A stretch of 64,000 nucleotides of DNA, from positions 1 to 64,000 of the forward strand of contig NZ_LLWE01000029.1 of NCBI RefSeq assembly GCF_001562055.1, read 5' to 3'. A program made the translations under genes and the position numbers. Each line of letters opens with the position of its first letter. Position 1 is the first letter of the stretch. Source of the stretch: Polycladidibacter stylochi (GTDB lineage Bacteria > Pseudomonadota > Alphaproteobacteria > Rhizobiales > Stappiaceae). This document shows, piece by piece, positions 6,616-14,322 of this stretch. Under the pieces are notes generated by a model. It ran no database searches, had not been told where the DNA came from, and was given only the letters and a program-made list of their open reading frames with translations.

Positions 6616-6966
6616 ATGAACAAACCGGCCCGCGATAAGTTTGACGTCCAGAGACGATTGGCGGCACAAAATCGCACATTAACAAGCCTTGCTCGTGATG
6701 CCGGTTACTCTGAGTCGCTCTGTCGTAATGCTTTTTACCGCCCAACCCTTATAGGTGAAGAGCTAATAATTGCAGCCACAGGCTATTCCGGACACGATTT
6801 ATGGCCAGATAGATATGACTGCCACGGCAAACGGCACGTCCAACAAGGAAAAACTACGCCGAAAACATTACCCGCACAATGTCAAACAGATTGCCAATAT
6901 TTAGCTACAGAACAGTGTAGCACGCACGTTTGTAGTTGTTTGCCTACTCATGGGAGCAAGCAATGA
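6616..6966 (+). CDS. ner: Ner-like early DNA-binding regulator
   Basis: A 116-residue protein whose first 70 residues match the Ner/Nlp fold: DVQRRLAAQNRTLTSLARDAGYSESL, then CRNAFYRP, and GHDLWPDRYD closing the domain. In Mu, Ner is a small negative regulator of the early and repressor promoters. This version has an extra tail of about 45 residues rich in cysteine (C-x(3)-C, CSTHVCSC), absent from typical 70-90-residue Ner proteins. A GTG at 6604 is an alternative start. Its stop overlaps the next start as ATGA at 6963. Confidence 0.8.
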   Translation: MNKPARDKFDVQRRLAAQNRTLTSLARDAGYSESLCRNAFYRPTLIGEELIIAATGYSGHDLWPDRYDCHGKRHVQQGKTTPKTLPAQCQTDCQYLATEQCSTHVCSCLPTHGSKQ

Positions 6967-7391
6967 ACGACCTCTGCAAAACATGGGGGATTGACGACTT
7001 GGGAGAGACGCGTGCTCTCCAAGGCACCGAGGTGAGCGCGGCATTAAAACTGGAACTGAGCGAGGCTATGGCTCGCAGCCCTCTCAGCCGCGCCGAAATC
7101 GCCCATCGAATGACGCTTTATCTGGGCACTAAAATTAGCGAAGCACAGTTAAACCAGTATGCAGCCCCTTCTGCTGGTGACAAACAAATGTCACTACCCC
7201 GCCTTGCTGCTTTTATTCACGCGACGAATGACAGCCATCTCATCCAGTTTTTACCATCGCTATTTGGCTTAACTGTCATCAATCAGCGCCAGCGTGCCCT
7301 CTTGGAAAGAGAGCTGTTAAAGGAACGTTTAAAGGCGCTTGAAAGCGATATTGCACTTGCCGACGCCACCTATCGGGGGAGCAGCCAATGA
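6963..7391 (+). CDS. Uncharacterised early protein between Ner and transposase A
   Basis: A 142-residue protein starting MNDLCKTWGIDD, with GGGAG upstream and ATGA overlaps on both sides (with Ner and with the transposase), so it is translationally coupled to them. A helix-turn-helix-like stretch, SRAEIAHRMTLYLGTKISEAQLNQYAA (about residues 41-67), and a helical, charged C-terminus (LLERELLKERLKALESD) are visible. Its place suggests a role in transposition control, but I recognise no named family. Confidence 0.6.
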   Translation: MNDLCKTWGIDDLGETRALQGTEVSAALKLELSEAMARSPLSRAEIAHRMTLYLGTKISEAQLNQYAAPSAGDKQMSLPRLAAFIHATNDSHLIQFLPSLFGLTVINQRQRALLERELLKERLKALESDIALADATYRGSSQ

Positions 7392-9631
7392 AACAATGGT
7401 GGACTAGGCGCGAATTAATTGCCGCTCGTTTACCGGGCTTATCATCGGCTGCTGCTGTATCACGTTGTGCAGTGACGATGAATTGGGCAGAAAATCCCGA
7501 AAAGTACCGGCGTAATGCAGGTAGTGCTAGCGGCACTTACGAAGTTCATTACACATTACTACCAAGAAAAGCGCGGGATGCGATAGCGGCCAAAGAGGCT
7601 ATGGCACGTATAAATAATGCGCCAGTAAACGAAAGCTGTGAGCAAATCGGCTACAAGCACGATGCGGCCAGCAACGCTATTGAGCGAAGCGAACTTGATG
7701 CCAGAATGGCAATCCTTTCAGCCATTGAAAACTATCAGAATTCAGCGAATTGCAGCTTTTCCAAGGCGCTAGTGGTTGTTTCCCATCAATACAATACGGG
7801 TGAATTTAAAATCGCCACTTGGGTGAAGGACGCAATACCATCCTTTAAAAAATCGGCTGTCTACAATTGGCGATCAGCCATGAAAAATGGTGATTTTTCG
7901 GCCCTTGCCAGTACGCGCAAACTGTCGCGTGCACAAACTGGTGTGCTGGAGGTTGCGCATAGCGGTGCTGTCAAACAATTCATCCTCGGGTTGATTGCCA
8001 AGCAACCGCATCTGAGCTGCAAACCGATACGCGCCGCGGTGATTGCCAAGTTTGGCGAGTGCTTTGAGCTGGTGGTCCGTTCTGGCGAGGTCAAAACCGT
8101 TGCCTGCCCGCCGCTGCGCACCTTCCAGCATCATATCAAGGCATGGAAACAGGAGCACGCCAACGAGCTGCTACGCCTCACCAACCCCGATAAATACAAG
8201 GGCAGTGTGCGTATGGTGGCCGCTGGCGGTGCCAGCGCCAATATCCACCGCCTGAACCAGTTATGGGAAATTGATGCATCACCCGCCGATGTCATGACCA
8301 CCGAGGGCCGCTGGCATATTTACGCCTGTGTTGATGTATTCTCGCGCCGCGCATTGGTACTGGTGACACAAACCCCGCGTGCAGACGCTGTGGGTGTGCT
8401 CATTCGGGACGCCATTGCAAAATGGGGTGTGCCAGAGGCCGTAAAAACAGATAATGGTAGCGACTTTGTTGCCAAACAGACAGAGCGGCTGTTCGCCGCC
8501 CTTGGCATTGAGGTGCTGACCTGTGATGCCTACAGCCCCGAGCAAAAGCCCCACGTGGAGCGGTTTATTGGCACATGGCAGCGTGGATTTGCCGAGTTAC
8601 TGCCCGGCTATGTGGGCCACAGCGTTGCGGACCGCTCCGTCATTGAATCGCGCAGGAAGTTTTCTGATCGGCTCGGCACATCGGATGCCGAGATATTTGC
8701 GGTCGATCTATCCCCGCAAGAGTTGCAGGAGGCTTCTACCCAATGGGTAGAGACAGTCTACGAGCACAATCGCCACGGCGCATTAGGCTGCACGCCATTT
8801 ACCAAGGCACAGCAATACACAGGCTCCATTAAAACGGTTGGTGAAACCGCACTCAATGTGCTGCTGGCGCCAATTGCCAGCGGCAATGGTATTCGCACAG
8901 TGACAAAATCGGGCATCCGCTGCAACAACGAGCACTATCTGATCGGCAACGTGATGGTGGGCGAGCGGGTGTTCTGCCGCCAAGACCCTCGCGATCTGGG
9001 CAAGCTGTTTGTGTTTTCAGATGACGGCGAGCAGTTCCTCGGCCATGCCTTTGCACCGGTGCTGGCTGGGCTGGATCCGGTCAAAACCATCGCGCATGTG
9101 CGCAAAATGCAAAAAGCGCTGGAGGAAGAACAGATCACCTCCATGCGTCGCCAGATGCGCAAGATCGGCCCGCGCGATGTGTTGAACGCGGTGCTGGAAC
9201 AGGGCCAAAGCAACATCACAGCCTTCCCGAAACCAAGCGAGACACACAGCACACCAATGCTTTCGGCCGCTGGCGAGGTGACAAAACTCACCCAGCCGGA
9301 ACTGCCGGACGGGCTGGATGATGTGATGGCGCAAATAAAAGCCGAGCTGGATAGTGAGGCAGTACAGCCAGTACAGCCAGAACAGCCCGCCCAGCCCTCA
9401 AAGACACCAAGACAATCGCGGCCAAGCACGGCCGCAAACACCCGCCCCATTAAGGCAGAGAGCCAGTTCGACCGTTATCGCCGCGCATTGGCCTTGGAAA
9501 AACGCATCAGCGCAGGCGATCCGCTGAGTGAGGCTGATGCCCGTTGGCTGGCAGGATATCGCGAAGGTGCGGAATACAAATCCATGAAAATCATGGCTGA
9601 CGAGTTCGGGGAGAGTTTTCTGGAGGGCTAG
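7388..9631 (+). CDS. A: Mu-type transposase A (DDE recombinase)
   Basis: A 747-residue transposase. Residues 1-70 form the MuA-type winged-helix end-binding domain (WWTRRELIAARLPGLS and NPEKYRRNAG). The catalytic rve core has D296 (WEIDASPAD), D355 (VKTDNGSDF) and E391 (PHVERFIGTW), giving the D-x58-D-x35-E spacing of Mu-type enzymes. The C-terminal part carries a basic linker and proline/glutamine repeats (PVQPVQPEQPAQP-like, about 655-665), followed by a tail of the kind that contacts B and ClpX in Mu. It performs strand transfer at the phage ends during integration and replicative transposition. It overlaps the preceding gene by ATGA. Confidence 0.96.
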   Translation: MKQWWTRRELIAARLPGLSSAAAVSRCAVTMNWAENPEKYRRNAGSASGTYEVHYTLLPRKARDAIAAKEAMARINNAPVNESCEQIGYKHDAASNAIERSELDARMAILSAIENYQNSANCSFSKALVVVSHQYNTGEFKIATWVKDAIPSFKKSAVYNWRSAMKNGDFSALASTRKLSRAQTGVLEVAHSGAVKQFILGLIAKQPHLSCKPIRAAVIAKFGECFELVVRSGEVKTVACPPLRTFQHHIKAWKQEHANELLRLTNPDKYKGSVRMVAAGGASANIHRLNQLWEIDASPADVMTTEGRWHIYACVDVFSRRALVLVTQTPRADAVGVLIRDAIAKWGVPEAVKTDNGSDFVAKQTERLFAALGIEVLTCDAYSPEQKPHVERFIGTWQRGFAELLPGYVGHSVADRSVIESRRKFSDRLGTSDAEIFAVDLSPQELQEASTQWVETVYEHNRHGALGCTPFTKAQQYTGSIKTVGETALNVLLAPIASGNGIRTVTKSGIRCNNEHYLIGNVMVGERVFCRQDPRDLGKLFVFSDDGEQFLGHAFAPVLAGLDPVKTIAHVRKMQKALEEEQITSMRRQMRKIGPRDVLNAVLEQGQSNITAFPKPSETHSTPMLSAAGEVTKLTQPELPDGLDDVMAQIKAELDSEAVQPVQPEQPAQPSKTPRQSRPSTAANTRPIKAESQFDRYRRALALEKRISAGDPLSEADARWLAGYREGAEYKSMKIMADEFGESFLEG

Positions 9632-9639
9632 ACCTTCCC

Positions 9640-9663
9640 AAAAAAAAGACCGCTCGAAAGCGG
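9640..9663 (-). terminator. Intrinsic terminator facing leftward between A and B
   Basis: On the minus strand a CCGCT/AGCGG stem with a TTCG-type tetraloop is followed by eight U (complement of A9640-A9647). It would stop antisense transcription entering the transposase gene. On the plus strand there is a hairpin without a U-run. Confidence 0.5.
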
Positions 9664-9688
9664 CCAATCTTCTAATGAGGACTAAAAC

Positions 9689-10438
9689 ATGACAGGTAAC
9701 CGGAATGTTGTCAATGGCGGCTTTGCACCGCTTAAAAATGTCGCTCTAGCCATGCAACTGGCGAATAAGCTGATTGACCGTGATTTTAGCTTACCCGGCT
9801 TTGGTGTCTTTTATGGCCCCTCTGGGTTTGGCAAAACCCAGTCGAGCATTTTCGTCCAGAACAAAACCGGTGCCACCCGCATCGAAATTGCTGATAGCTG
9901 GACGAAAAAGAAAATGGTCTCGGCCATCTTGATGGAGCTGGGCGTACAAAAACCGCGCGGCACCATTGCCGATCTCACCGAACAGGCCATTCACCTGCTC
10001 TCGGACAACCCGCATCAGCCGCTGATTATTGATGAAGCGGATAAGCTGATTGAGAAAAAGCTGGTAGAGCTGGTGCGCGAAATCCAAGAGCACAGCCAAG
10101 CGCCCGTACTGCTACTGGGCGAAGAGCTGTTGCCGCAAAAGCTGGAACAATATGAACGCGCCCATAACCGCGTGCTGGAATTTGTAGGCGCATTGCCATG
10201 CGATCTGGCCGACACACAAGCGCTGGCCCGCTGCTATGCCCCAAAACTGGACATCATGGAGGATCTGGCACAGCGCATTTGCGATGAAACCCATGGCCGC
10301 GCAAGGCGCATTGCCACCACTTTGGTGGCTGTGCGTGAGTTTGCCACCAATGCCGGGCTGGAGCGCATAGGTAGCGCTGACTACACCGGCAAAATCATCT
10401 CTGGTGCGTCTCCGGCAACACGGAGGCTGGGCAAATGA
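9689..10438 (+). CDS. B: MuB-like AAA+ ATPase, target capture protein
   Basis: A 249-residue ATPase with Walker A at residues 43-50 (GPSGFGKT) and Walker B PLIIDEADKL (D115, E116). Further AAA motifs follow (VLLLGEELLP as sensor 1-like, and a C-terminal helical domain with ETHGRARRIATTLV). MuB-type proteins bind DNA as filaments, deliver target DNA to the transposase and give target immunity. The start has TGAGGA about 10 bases upstream. Its stop overlaps the next gene by ATGA. Confidence 0.92.
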   Translation: MTGNRNVVNGGFAPLKNVALAMQLANKLIDRDFSLPGFGVFYGPSGFGKTQSSIFVQNKTGATRIEIADSWTKKKMVSAILMELGVQKPRGTIADLTEQAIHLLSDNPHQPLIIDEADKLIEKKLVELVREIQEHSQAPVLLLGEELLPQKLEQYERAHNRVLEFVGALPCDLADTQALARCYAPKLDIMEDLAQRICDETHGRARRIATTLVAVREFATNAGLERIGSADYTGKIISGASPATRRLGK

Positions 10439-11046
10439 GCAAGATATTCGCAGTTGATGTGAAAACAGCCCAGATCAAGCGTGGTTTCCACCACATCTGG
10501 CAGGTTATCCGCGAGCTGGATAAGACACAAACAGTGTTTACCGCCACTGATATTACTCAAAAATGCAGTGCAGGTGCCGATAGCGATGTACGCGACTACC
10601 TTAAGAGGCTGGTACTGGCGCAGTTTATCGAGCCGGTACGCTTTGGCCAGATGCAGGGCTACAAGCTGGTGCGCAGGCAACTGGCGTATCCACGTATCCG
10701 CCGCGATGGCACGTTGCTGCCCATGAAAGGGCAACAGCATATGTGGAATGCCATCCGCCAGCTCAAATGGTTTTCCGCACAGGATTTGGCTATTGCCAGC
10801 ACCACCGACTGTTATCAGCCCACCCGTGCGACAGCGCAGGCATACCTGCGCAAACTGGTACAGGCCGGTTATCTCTCGGTACGCGAAACCGGCAAGCTCA
10901 AGTCGCATCTTTACCGTCTCAAACCGACGCAAAATACAGGGCCACAAGCGCCGCTGATCTTGAGAACCAAAGTGGTGTTTGACCCCAACCTCAACAAACT
11001 CATGGAAACCATCAGCGCACAGGAGGAGAGCAATGACACTGCGTGA
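10435..11046 (+). CDS. Uncharacterised early protein with two winged-helix-like halves
   Basis: A 203-residue protein, coupled to B by an ATGA overlap. Two similar halves are visible (about 12-75 and 95-160). Each begins with an aromatic-rich helix (HHIWQVIREL; QHMWNAIRQL) and contains a helix-turn-helix-like pattern ending in a YLKRL/YLRKL helix. This resembles tandem winged-helix modules, so DNA binding is likely. No named family is recognised. Confidence 0.6.
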   Translation: MSKIFAVDVKTAQIKRGFHHIWQVIRELDKTQTVFTATDITQKCSAGADSDVRDYLKRLVLAQFIEPVRFGQMQGYKLVRRQLAYPRIRRDGTLLPMKGQQHMWNAIRQLKWFSAQDLAIASTTDCYQPTRATAQAYLRKLVQAGYLSVRETGKLKSHLYRLKPTQNTGPQAPLILRTKVVFDPNLNKLMETISAQEESNDTA

Positions 11047-11410
11047 CATGCGCCCCTTTAGCGAGCAGATCACGGATTTTTGGCAGCCGGTGCCAGACTG
11101 GGTGGCCGCACTGGCTGGTGAGTGTGACCGTACCAGCCAAGTTAAGGTCTCCCGCCGCTTGGGCGTATCCAATGCACTGATCTCCGGCACCTTAAAGCGC
11201 TCGTACAAGGGCGATCTCAGCCGCATCGAGGAGCTGGTGCGCGGGGCACTGTTAAGCGAGTGCGTCGAGTGTCCGGTACTGGGCGAAATCACCCGCGACA
11301 TCTGTCTTAACAACCAGAGCCGCGATTTTGTCGCCACCAGCAGCGTGCGCACACGTGTTTATCGCGCCTGCCGCTCCGGATGCCCGCATTCCAAACTGGA
11401 GGAGAGCTAA
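11033..11410 (+). CDS. Small HTH protein of the early operon
   Basis: A 125-residue protein starting MTLRDMRPF after an excellent AGGAGGAG site. The segment SQVKVSRRLGVSNALISGTLKRSYKGD (about residues 32-58) looks like a helix-turn-helix. Later cysteines (CVEC, CLNN, CRSGC) could bind metal. It overlaps the previous gene's end by 14 bases. Phages of this type often carry such a protein here; the function is unknown. Confidence 0.6.
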   Translation: MTLRDMRPFSEQITDFWQPVPDWVAALAGECDRTSQVKVSRRLGVSNALISGTLKRSYKGDLSRIEELVRGALLSECVECPVLGEITRDICLNNQSRDFVATSSVRTRVYRACRSGCPHSKLEES

Positions 11411-11685
11411 TGGAAGTGCCGATCATTATCACGTTGAACTATGTGCGTGAAAAGCTGCTGGAACAGGCAGCGGGCGCACCCATGAGTCAAAAGCTGTGCC
11501 TTGATCTTTCCGACATGTGCGAGCAGGCCGCCCGCGCGGCAACGCAGCTGGAATTGAGCCTGCCGCACAGCACCCTTCAAGAGCTTTTTAATCCGGCTTT
11601 AAAGGTTGCGGCTGAGCCGGAAAGAGCAGCCACGATCATCCCGTTCAAGCAACGCCCGTTCAAACAGCGAAAGGTTTCCAAATGA
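11410..11685 (+). CDS. Hypothetical early protein (91 aa)
   Basis: The start overlaps the previous stop as TAATG, with GGAGGAG upstream. The protein is largely helical and its basic C-terminus has a repeat (KQRPFKQRK). No family is recognised. Its 4-base overlap with the DUF3164 gene places it firmly in the early operon. Confidence 0.55.
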   Translation: MEVPIIITLNYVREKLLEQAAGAPMSQKLCLDLSDMCEQAARAATQLELSLPHSTLQELFNPALKVAAEPERAATIIPFKQRPFKQRKVSK

Positions 11686-12311
11686 GTGAGCAAGCAACCC
11701 AAATGAGTGAGCAAGAAGTAATGTGGAAGGATGGCAAGGGCCGCTTGGTGCCGATCAGTGCCATTAAAACAGAACACCAGATTGAAGATGGTCTGGTGCG
11801 CACTGTTGCTATCAAAGCCGCCGAGCTATCGCAGCTTTTAACTGAGTTTAAAAGCACTGTTCTTGAAGAAACGGAAGGGTTTAAAGACCTGCTGGCAGGC
11901 GAATACGGTATCAAACGTGGTGGCAAGAAGGGCAACATGACGCTCACCAGTTACGACCAGAGCCTCAAGCTGGAAATCCAGAACACAGACCGCATCGTGT
12001 TCGGTCCCGAGCTGGAGGTCGCCCAGCAGCTGATAGACGAGTGCATCAAACGCTGGTCGGTTGGAGCCAATGATCATTTAAAGGTCATTGTGCAAAGCGC
12101 ATTCGAGACCGATCGCAAGGGCAATCTGTCGGTTGCCAAAATTATGGGGCTGCGCAAGCACGATCTGGATGATCCGGATTGGCGTAAGGCCATGGGTGCC
12201 ATCGCCGATGCCATTCGCCCCTATGAAACGGCCACTTACGTGCGCGTTTATCAGCGCAACGAGCGCACCGGTGCCTTTGAGCCGATCACTCTTGATCTGG
12301 CGAAAGCGTAA
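11682..12311 (+). CDS. DUF3164 family early phage protein
   Basis: A 209-residue protein with the features of DUF3164, a family found in the early operons of Mu-like phages. These are MWKDGKGRLVPISAIK near the start, the stretch GIKRGGKKGNMTLTSYDQSLKLEI (about 75-98), KIMGLRKHDLDDPDWRKAM, and a final strand YVRVYQRNERTGAFEPITLDLA. The biochemical role is unknown. The first twelve bases of the gene recur at codon 8, giving a second possible ATG at 11703. Confidence 0.85.
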   Translation: MSEQATQMSEQEVMWKDGKGRLVPISAIKTEHQIEDGLVRTVAIKAAELSQLLTEFKSTVLEETEGFKDLLAGEYGIKRGGKKGNMTLTSYDQSLKLEIQNTDRIVFGPELEVAQQLIDECIKRWSVGANDHLKVIVQSAFETDRKGNLSVAKIMGLRKHDLDDPDWRKAMGAIADAIRPYETATYVRVYQRNERTGAFEPITLDLAKA

Positions 12312-12320
12312 GGGGGCATT

Positions 12321-12575
12321 ATGGGCGATTTATCACGCGATCAGGATGCCATGACCATGCAACACGCCATGCTCATTCGCGATGTGTGGGCACGTCGTGG
12401 CTATCCGCTCACCATTTCTGTGGTGAGCGAGATAACTGAGAACGGCAGAGTAACGTGGATAGCCTCTGGCCTGCGTAATGGCCTGCCCCATGGCTGGACT
12501 GGCGTCAAAGCACCGGTGCAGCCGCTGCCAATTACAAGACTGCGCAAGGGAGGCTGCCATGATCCCGCGCATTGA
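12321..12575 (+). CDS. Hypothetical early protein (84 aa)
   Basis: It starts after a GGGGG-type site 9 bases past the DUF3164 stop. The sequence has a strand-rich middle (YPLTISVVSEITENGRVTWIASGL) and no recognised domain. It overlaps the next gene start by 17 bases. Confidence 0.5.
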   Translation: MGDLSRDQDAMTMQHAMLIRDVWARRGYPLTISVVSEITENGRVTWIASGLRNGLPHGWTGVKAPVQPLPITRLRKGGCHDPAH

Positions 12576-13131
12576 CCATTTGACAGCGCAGCAATTAACC
12601 AGCATAGTGGCGGGTGAGGCGTCAGAACCTCTCACGAAGCGGACACCGCACCCGTCAGCCTGCGGTATTTTTGTGCCCGGAATCTATCCGGCGCACGATC
12701 TCGCTATGGGCGGGAGGGCGGTGAATACAATACCCGTAAGGGGAATAAACCCGCCTTTTCTTTGTGAAGGTTCTGAACCTCCCGCTCACCAGTGGGTCGT
12801 CAGAAACTCTCTGTTGAGTGGTTCCCAAACTGCCAACAAAGAGGCTTTTGATATGACCCATGCGAATAGCGCCCACAATGCGCTGAGAGAAATCCGAAAA
12901 ACCCTTGATGACATGGATGCGGGGCTGCTGGAGATAAGAAGTCTGGCCAGCGCTCTTGTAACTGTTCTCGACCAGAGCAAGCAGGATGCCTCTGCCCATG
13001 AAACGGTTCATGTGCTCGCCCGTCTGCTGCACGAGCGTGCAATCTCTCCCGACCTTTCCGCCGATCGCACCAACCACAATCTGTGCGTTGTTTATGACTG
13101 TCTGACAGCAAAGGAATTCGGCCATGCATGA
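12559..13131 (+). CDS. Hypothetical protein; N-terminal half may be a non-coding structured region
   Basis: The frame is open for 190 codons from an ATG with GGGAGG upstream. Residues 98-190 (from MTHANSAHNALREIRKTLDD) form a normal helical protein, and an internal ATG at 12853 with AGAGG upstream could serve as its start. Residues 30-95 are unusual (GIFVPGIYPAHDLAMGGRAV, PVRGINPPFLCEGSEP) and coincide with a hairpin-rich DNA stretch. They recall P4-type phage Ash/Icd-like entries, where an RNA element is translated in silico. The real product may be only the 92-residue protein 12853-13131. Confidence 0.45.
   Translation: MIPRIDHLTAQQLTSIVAGEASEPLTKRTPHPSACGIFVPGIYPAHDLAMGGRAVNTIPVRGINPPFLCEGSEPPAHQWVVRNSLLSGSQTANKEAFDMTHANSAHNALREIRKTLDDMDAGLLEIRSLASALVTVLDQSKQDASAHETVHVLARLLHERAISPDLSADRTNHNLCVVYDCLTAKEFGHA
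12673..12759 (+). ncRNA. Candidate structured RNA element with two hairpins and a U-run
   Basis: Hairpin 1 pairs GTGC-CCGG with CCGG-C-GCAC (12673-12696, one bulge). Hairpin 2 has an outer GGCGGG/CCCGCC stem (12709-12714 with 12750-12755), a nested CCC-GTAA-GGG stem with a GNRA tetraloop (12733-12742), and then UUUU. This is terminator-like and lies in the early operon. It could be an attenuator or small RNA with a role like P4 immunity RNA. The structure is read directly; the function is a guess. Confidence 0.35.
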
Positions 13132-13816
13132 GATCAGTTTTATCTATTTCGAACCCTACATCATCCGCATGATCAATCGGCCCACAGCTCCGCTGTTTAT
13201 GGTCAGCGATATTAGCCGGGTGCTGGGCTATTACAGCAGTATCCACCTGCGCCGTCGCCTTGCCCCCGAACAGCGCCATTTATGCCAGCTGCCCACCCGC
13301 TTCGGGTTGCAAACATGCATTTTCACCGATGTTGTCGGGCTGGAGCAGATGTTCAGAACCAGCCACAAACCCCGCACAGCCAAGCTGGCAGCTTTTCTCA
13401 TGGGGTGCGCGCAGGGGCGTGGGCAACCGCCGCTACAAGTACCTCAATCCATGTCGAGCCGCGAAATTGCCGAGCGTTGCAACAAGCAGCATAAACATGT
13501 CATTCGCGATATTGAAAAGATGCTGGATGACCTGTCAGAAGATCGGCTCAAATTTGAGCACATCTCAAAAGACAGCTATGGGCGCGACCAAAAATCCTAT
13601 CTCTTGCCTAAAGACCTAACTCTCACTCTGGTTACCGGCTACAACGTCAAGCTACGCAAGGCCATCATTGACCGCTGGCAGCAACTGGAAGAACAGGCAT
13701 GGCAACGGCACTTTGCTGGTCCTTCGCTGGTGCTGGATATGCCCGCCGCCCATAGCGAGTTGCAACGCAAAGCCGCTGCCTATGACAAGGTGGCACAGCT
13801 GTTGGGAGAGCACTAA
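13124..13816 (+). CDS. Antirepressor-type protein: BRO-N-like N-terminus plus Rha domain
   Basis: A 230-residue regulator. Residues 1-85 look like a BRO/KilA-type N-terminal module (PLFMVSDISRVLGYYSSIHLRRRL, FTDVVGLEQMF). Residues 105-200 match the phage Rha regulator pattern: SSREIAERCNKQHKHVIRDIEKML, then KSYLLPKDLTLTLVTGYNVKLRKAIIDRWQQLE. Rha proteins influence phage development in lambdoid phages. A 72-bp piece of the Rha part is almost duplicated in the next gene. Confidence 0.75.
   Translation: MHEISFIYFEPYIIRMINRPTAPLFMVSDISRVLGYYSSIHLRRRLAPEQRHLCQLPTRFGLQTCIFTDVVGLEQMFRTSHKPRTAKLAAFLMGCAQGRGQPPLQVPQSMSSREIAERCNKQHKHVIRDIEKMLDDLSEDRLKFEHISKDSYGRDQKSYLLPKDLTLTLVTGYNVKLRKAIIDRWQQLEEQAWQRHFAGPSLVLDMPAAHSELQRKAAAYDKVAQLLGEH
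13610..13681 (+). repeat. 72-bp Rha-module repeat, copy 1 (copy 2 at 14086-14157)
   Basis: The block encoding KDLTLTLVTGYNxKLRKAIIDRWQ occurs twice with a single base difference. This shows a recent duplication or recombination between the two adjacent Rha-like genes. Confidence 0.85.
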
Positions 13817-14322
13817 TGCCAAGCCACAGTAATCACAAAAGTGTTTGGCAGCCGGTGCAGCTGTCAAACACCATGGAAAAGGGCCTATCAAAAGATCGGC
13901 CCAAATTTGAGGTGAGCTATTTTTCCCATAAAGACAAGCGGTTTAAGCACATTACGCAGTGGGTCAATAAACACGTCATTCGTGACATTGAAAAGATGCT
14001 GGATGAGTTAGAAATAGGACACCTCAAATTTGAGGGCACCTATCAAACCCCACAGAGCAAAATAGCAAAATGCTACAACCTTCCCAAAGACCTAACTCTC
14101 ACTCTGGTTACCGGCTACAACTTCAAGCTACGCAAGGCCATCATTGACCGCTGGCAGTTGGCGCAGCTGTCAAACACCATGGAAAATGGCCTGTCAAAAG
14201 ATCGGCCCAAATTTGGGCCGATCTATTTTTCCCATAAAGACAAACGGCTTAAGCACATTACGCAGCAGGCCAATAAACGCACAGTGATTTTGGAAACCAT
14301 TGCAAATGGAGGTGTGGAATGA
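13816..14322 (+). CDS. Mosaic Rha-like protein built from internal repeats
   Basis: A 168-residue protein made of recombined pieces. Residues about 15-52 (QLSNTMEKGLSKDRPKF, then YFSHKDKRFKHITQ) recur at about 117-154. The intervening part (NKHVIRDIEKMLDELE, then PKDLTLTLVTGYNFKLRKAIIDRWQ) copies the Rha segment of the upstream gene. At the DNA level the internal repeats are 115 bp long and about 90% identical. It overlaps its neighbours by 1 and 4 bases. The function is presumably regulatory like Rha, or it may be a decaying shuffled copy. Confidence 0.6.
   Translation: MPSHSNHKSVWQPVQLSNTMEKGLSKDRPKFEVSYFSHKDKRFKHITQWVNKHVIRDIEKMLDELEIGHLKFEGTYQTPQSKIAKCYNLPKDLTLTLVTGYNFKLRKAIIDRWQLAQLSNTMENGLSKDRPKFGPIYFSHKDKRLKHITQQANKRTVILETIANGGVE
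13858..13972 (+). repeat. 115-bp direct repeat, copy 1 (copy 2 at 14164-14278)
   Basis: By eye the two copies differ at 11 positions. They flank the Rha core of the same gene, 306 bp apart, and could recombine to delete it. Confidence 0.85.

Noticed and set aside
10381-11352. Long minus-strand open frame (323 codons) opposite the early operon
   Set aside because: It runs antisense to three well-supported overlapping genes with good ribosome sites and shows no recognisable domain.
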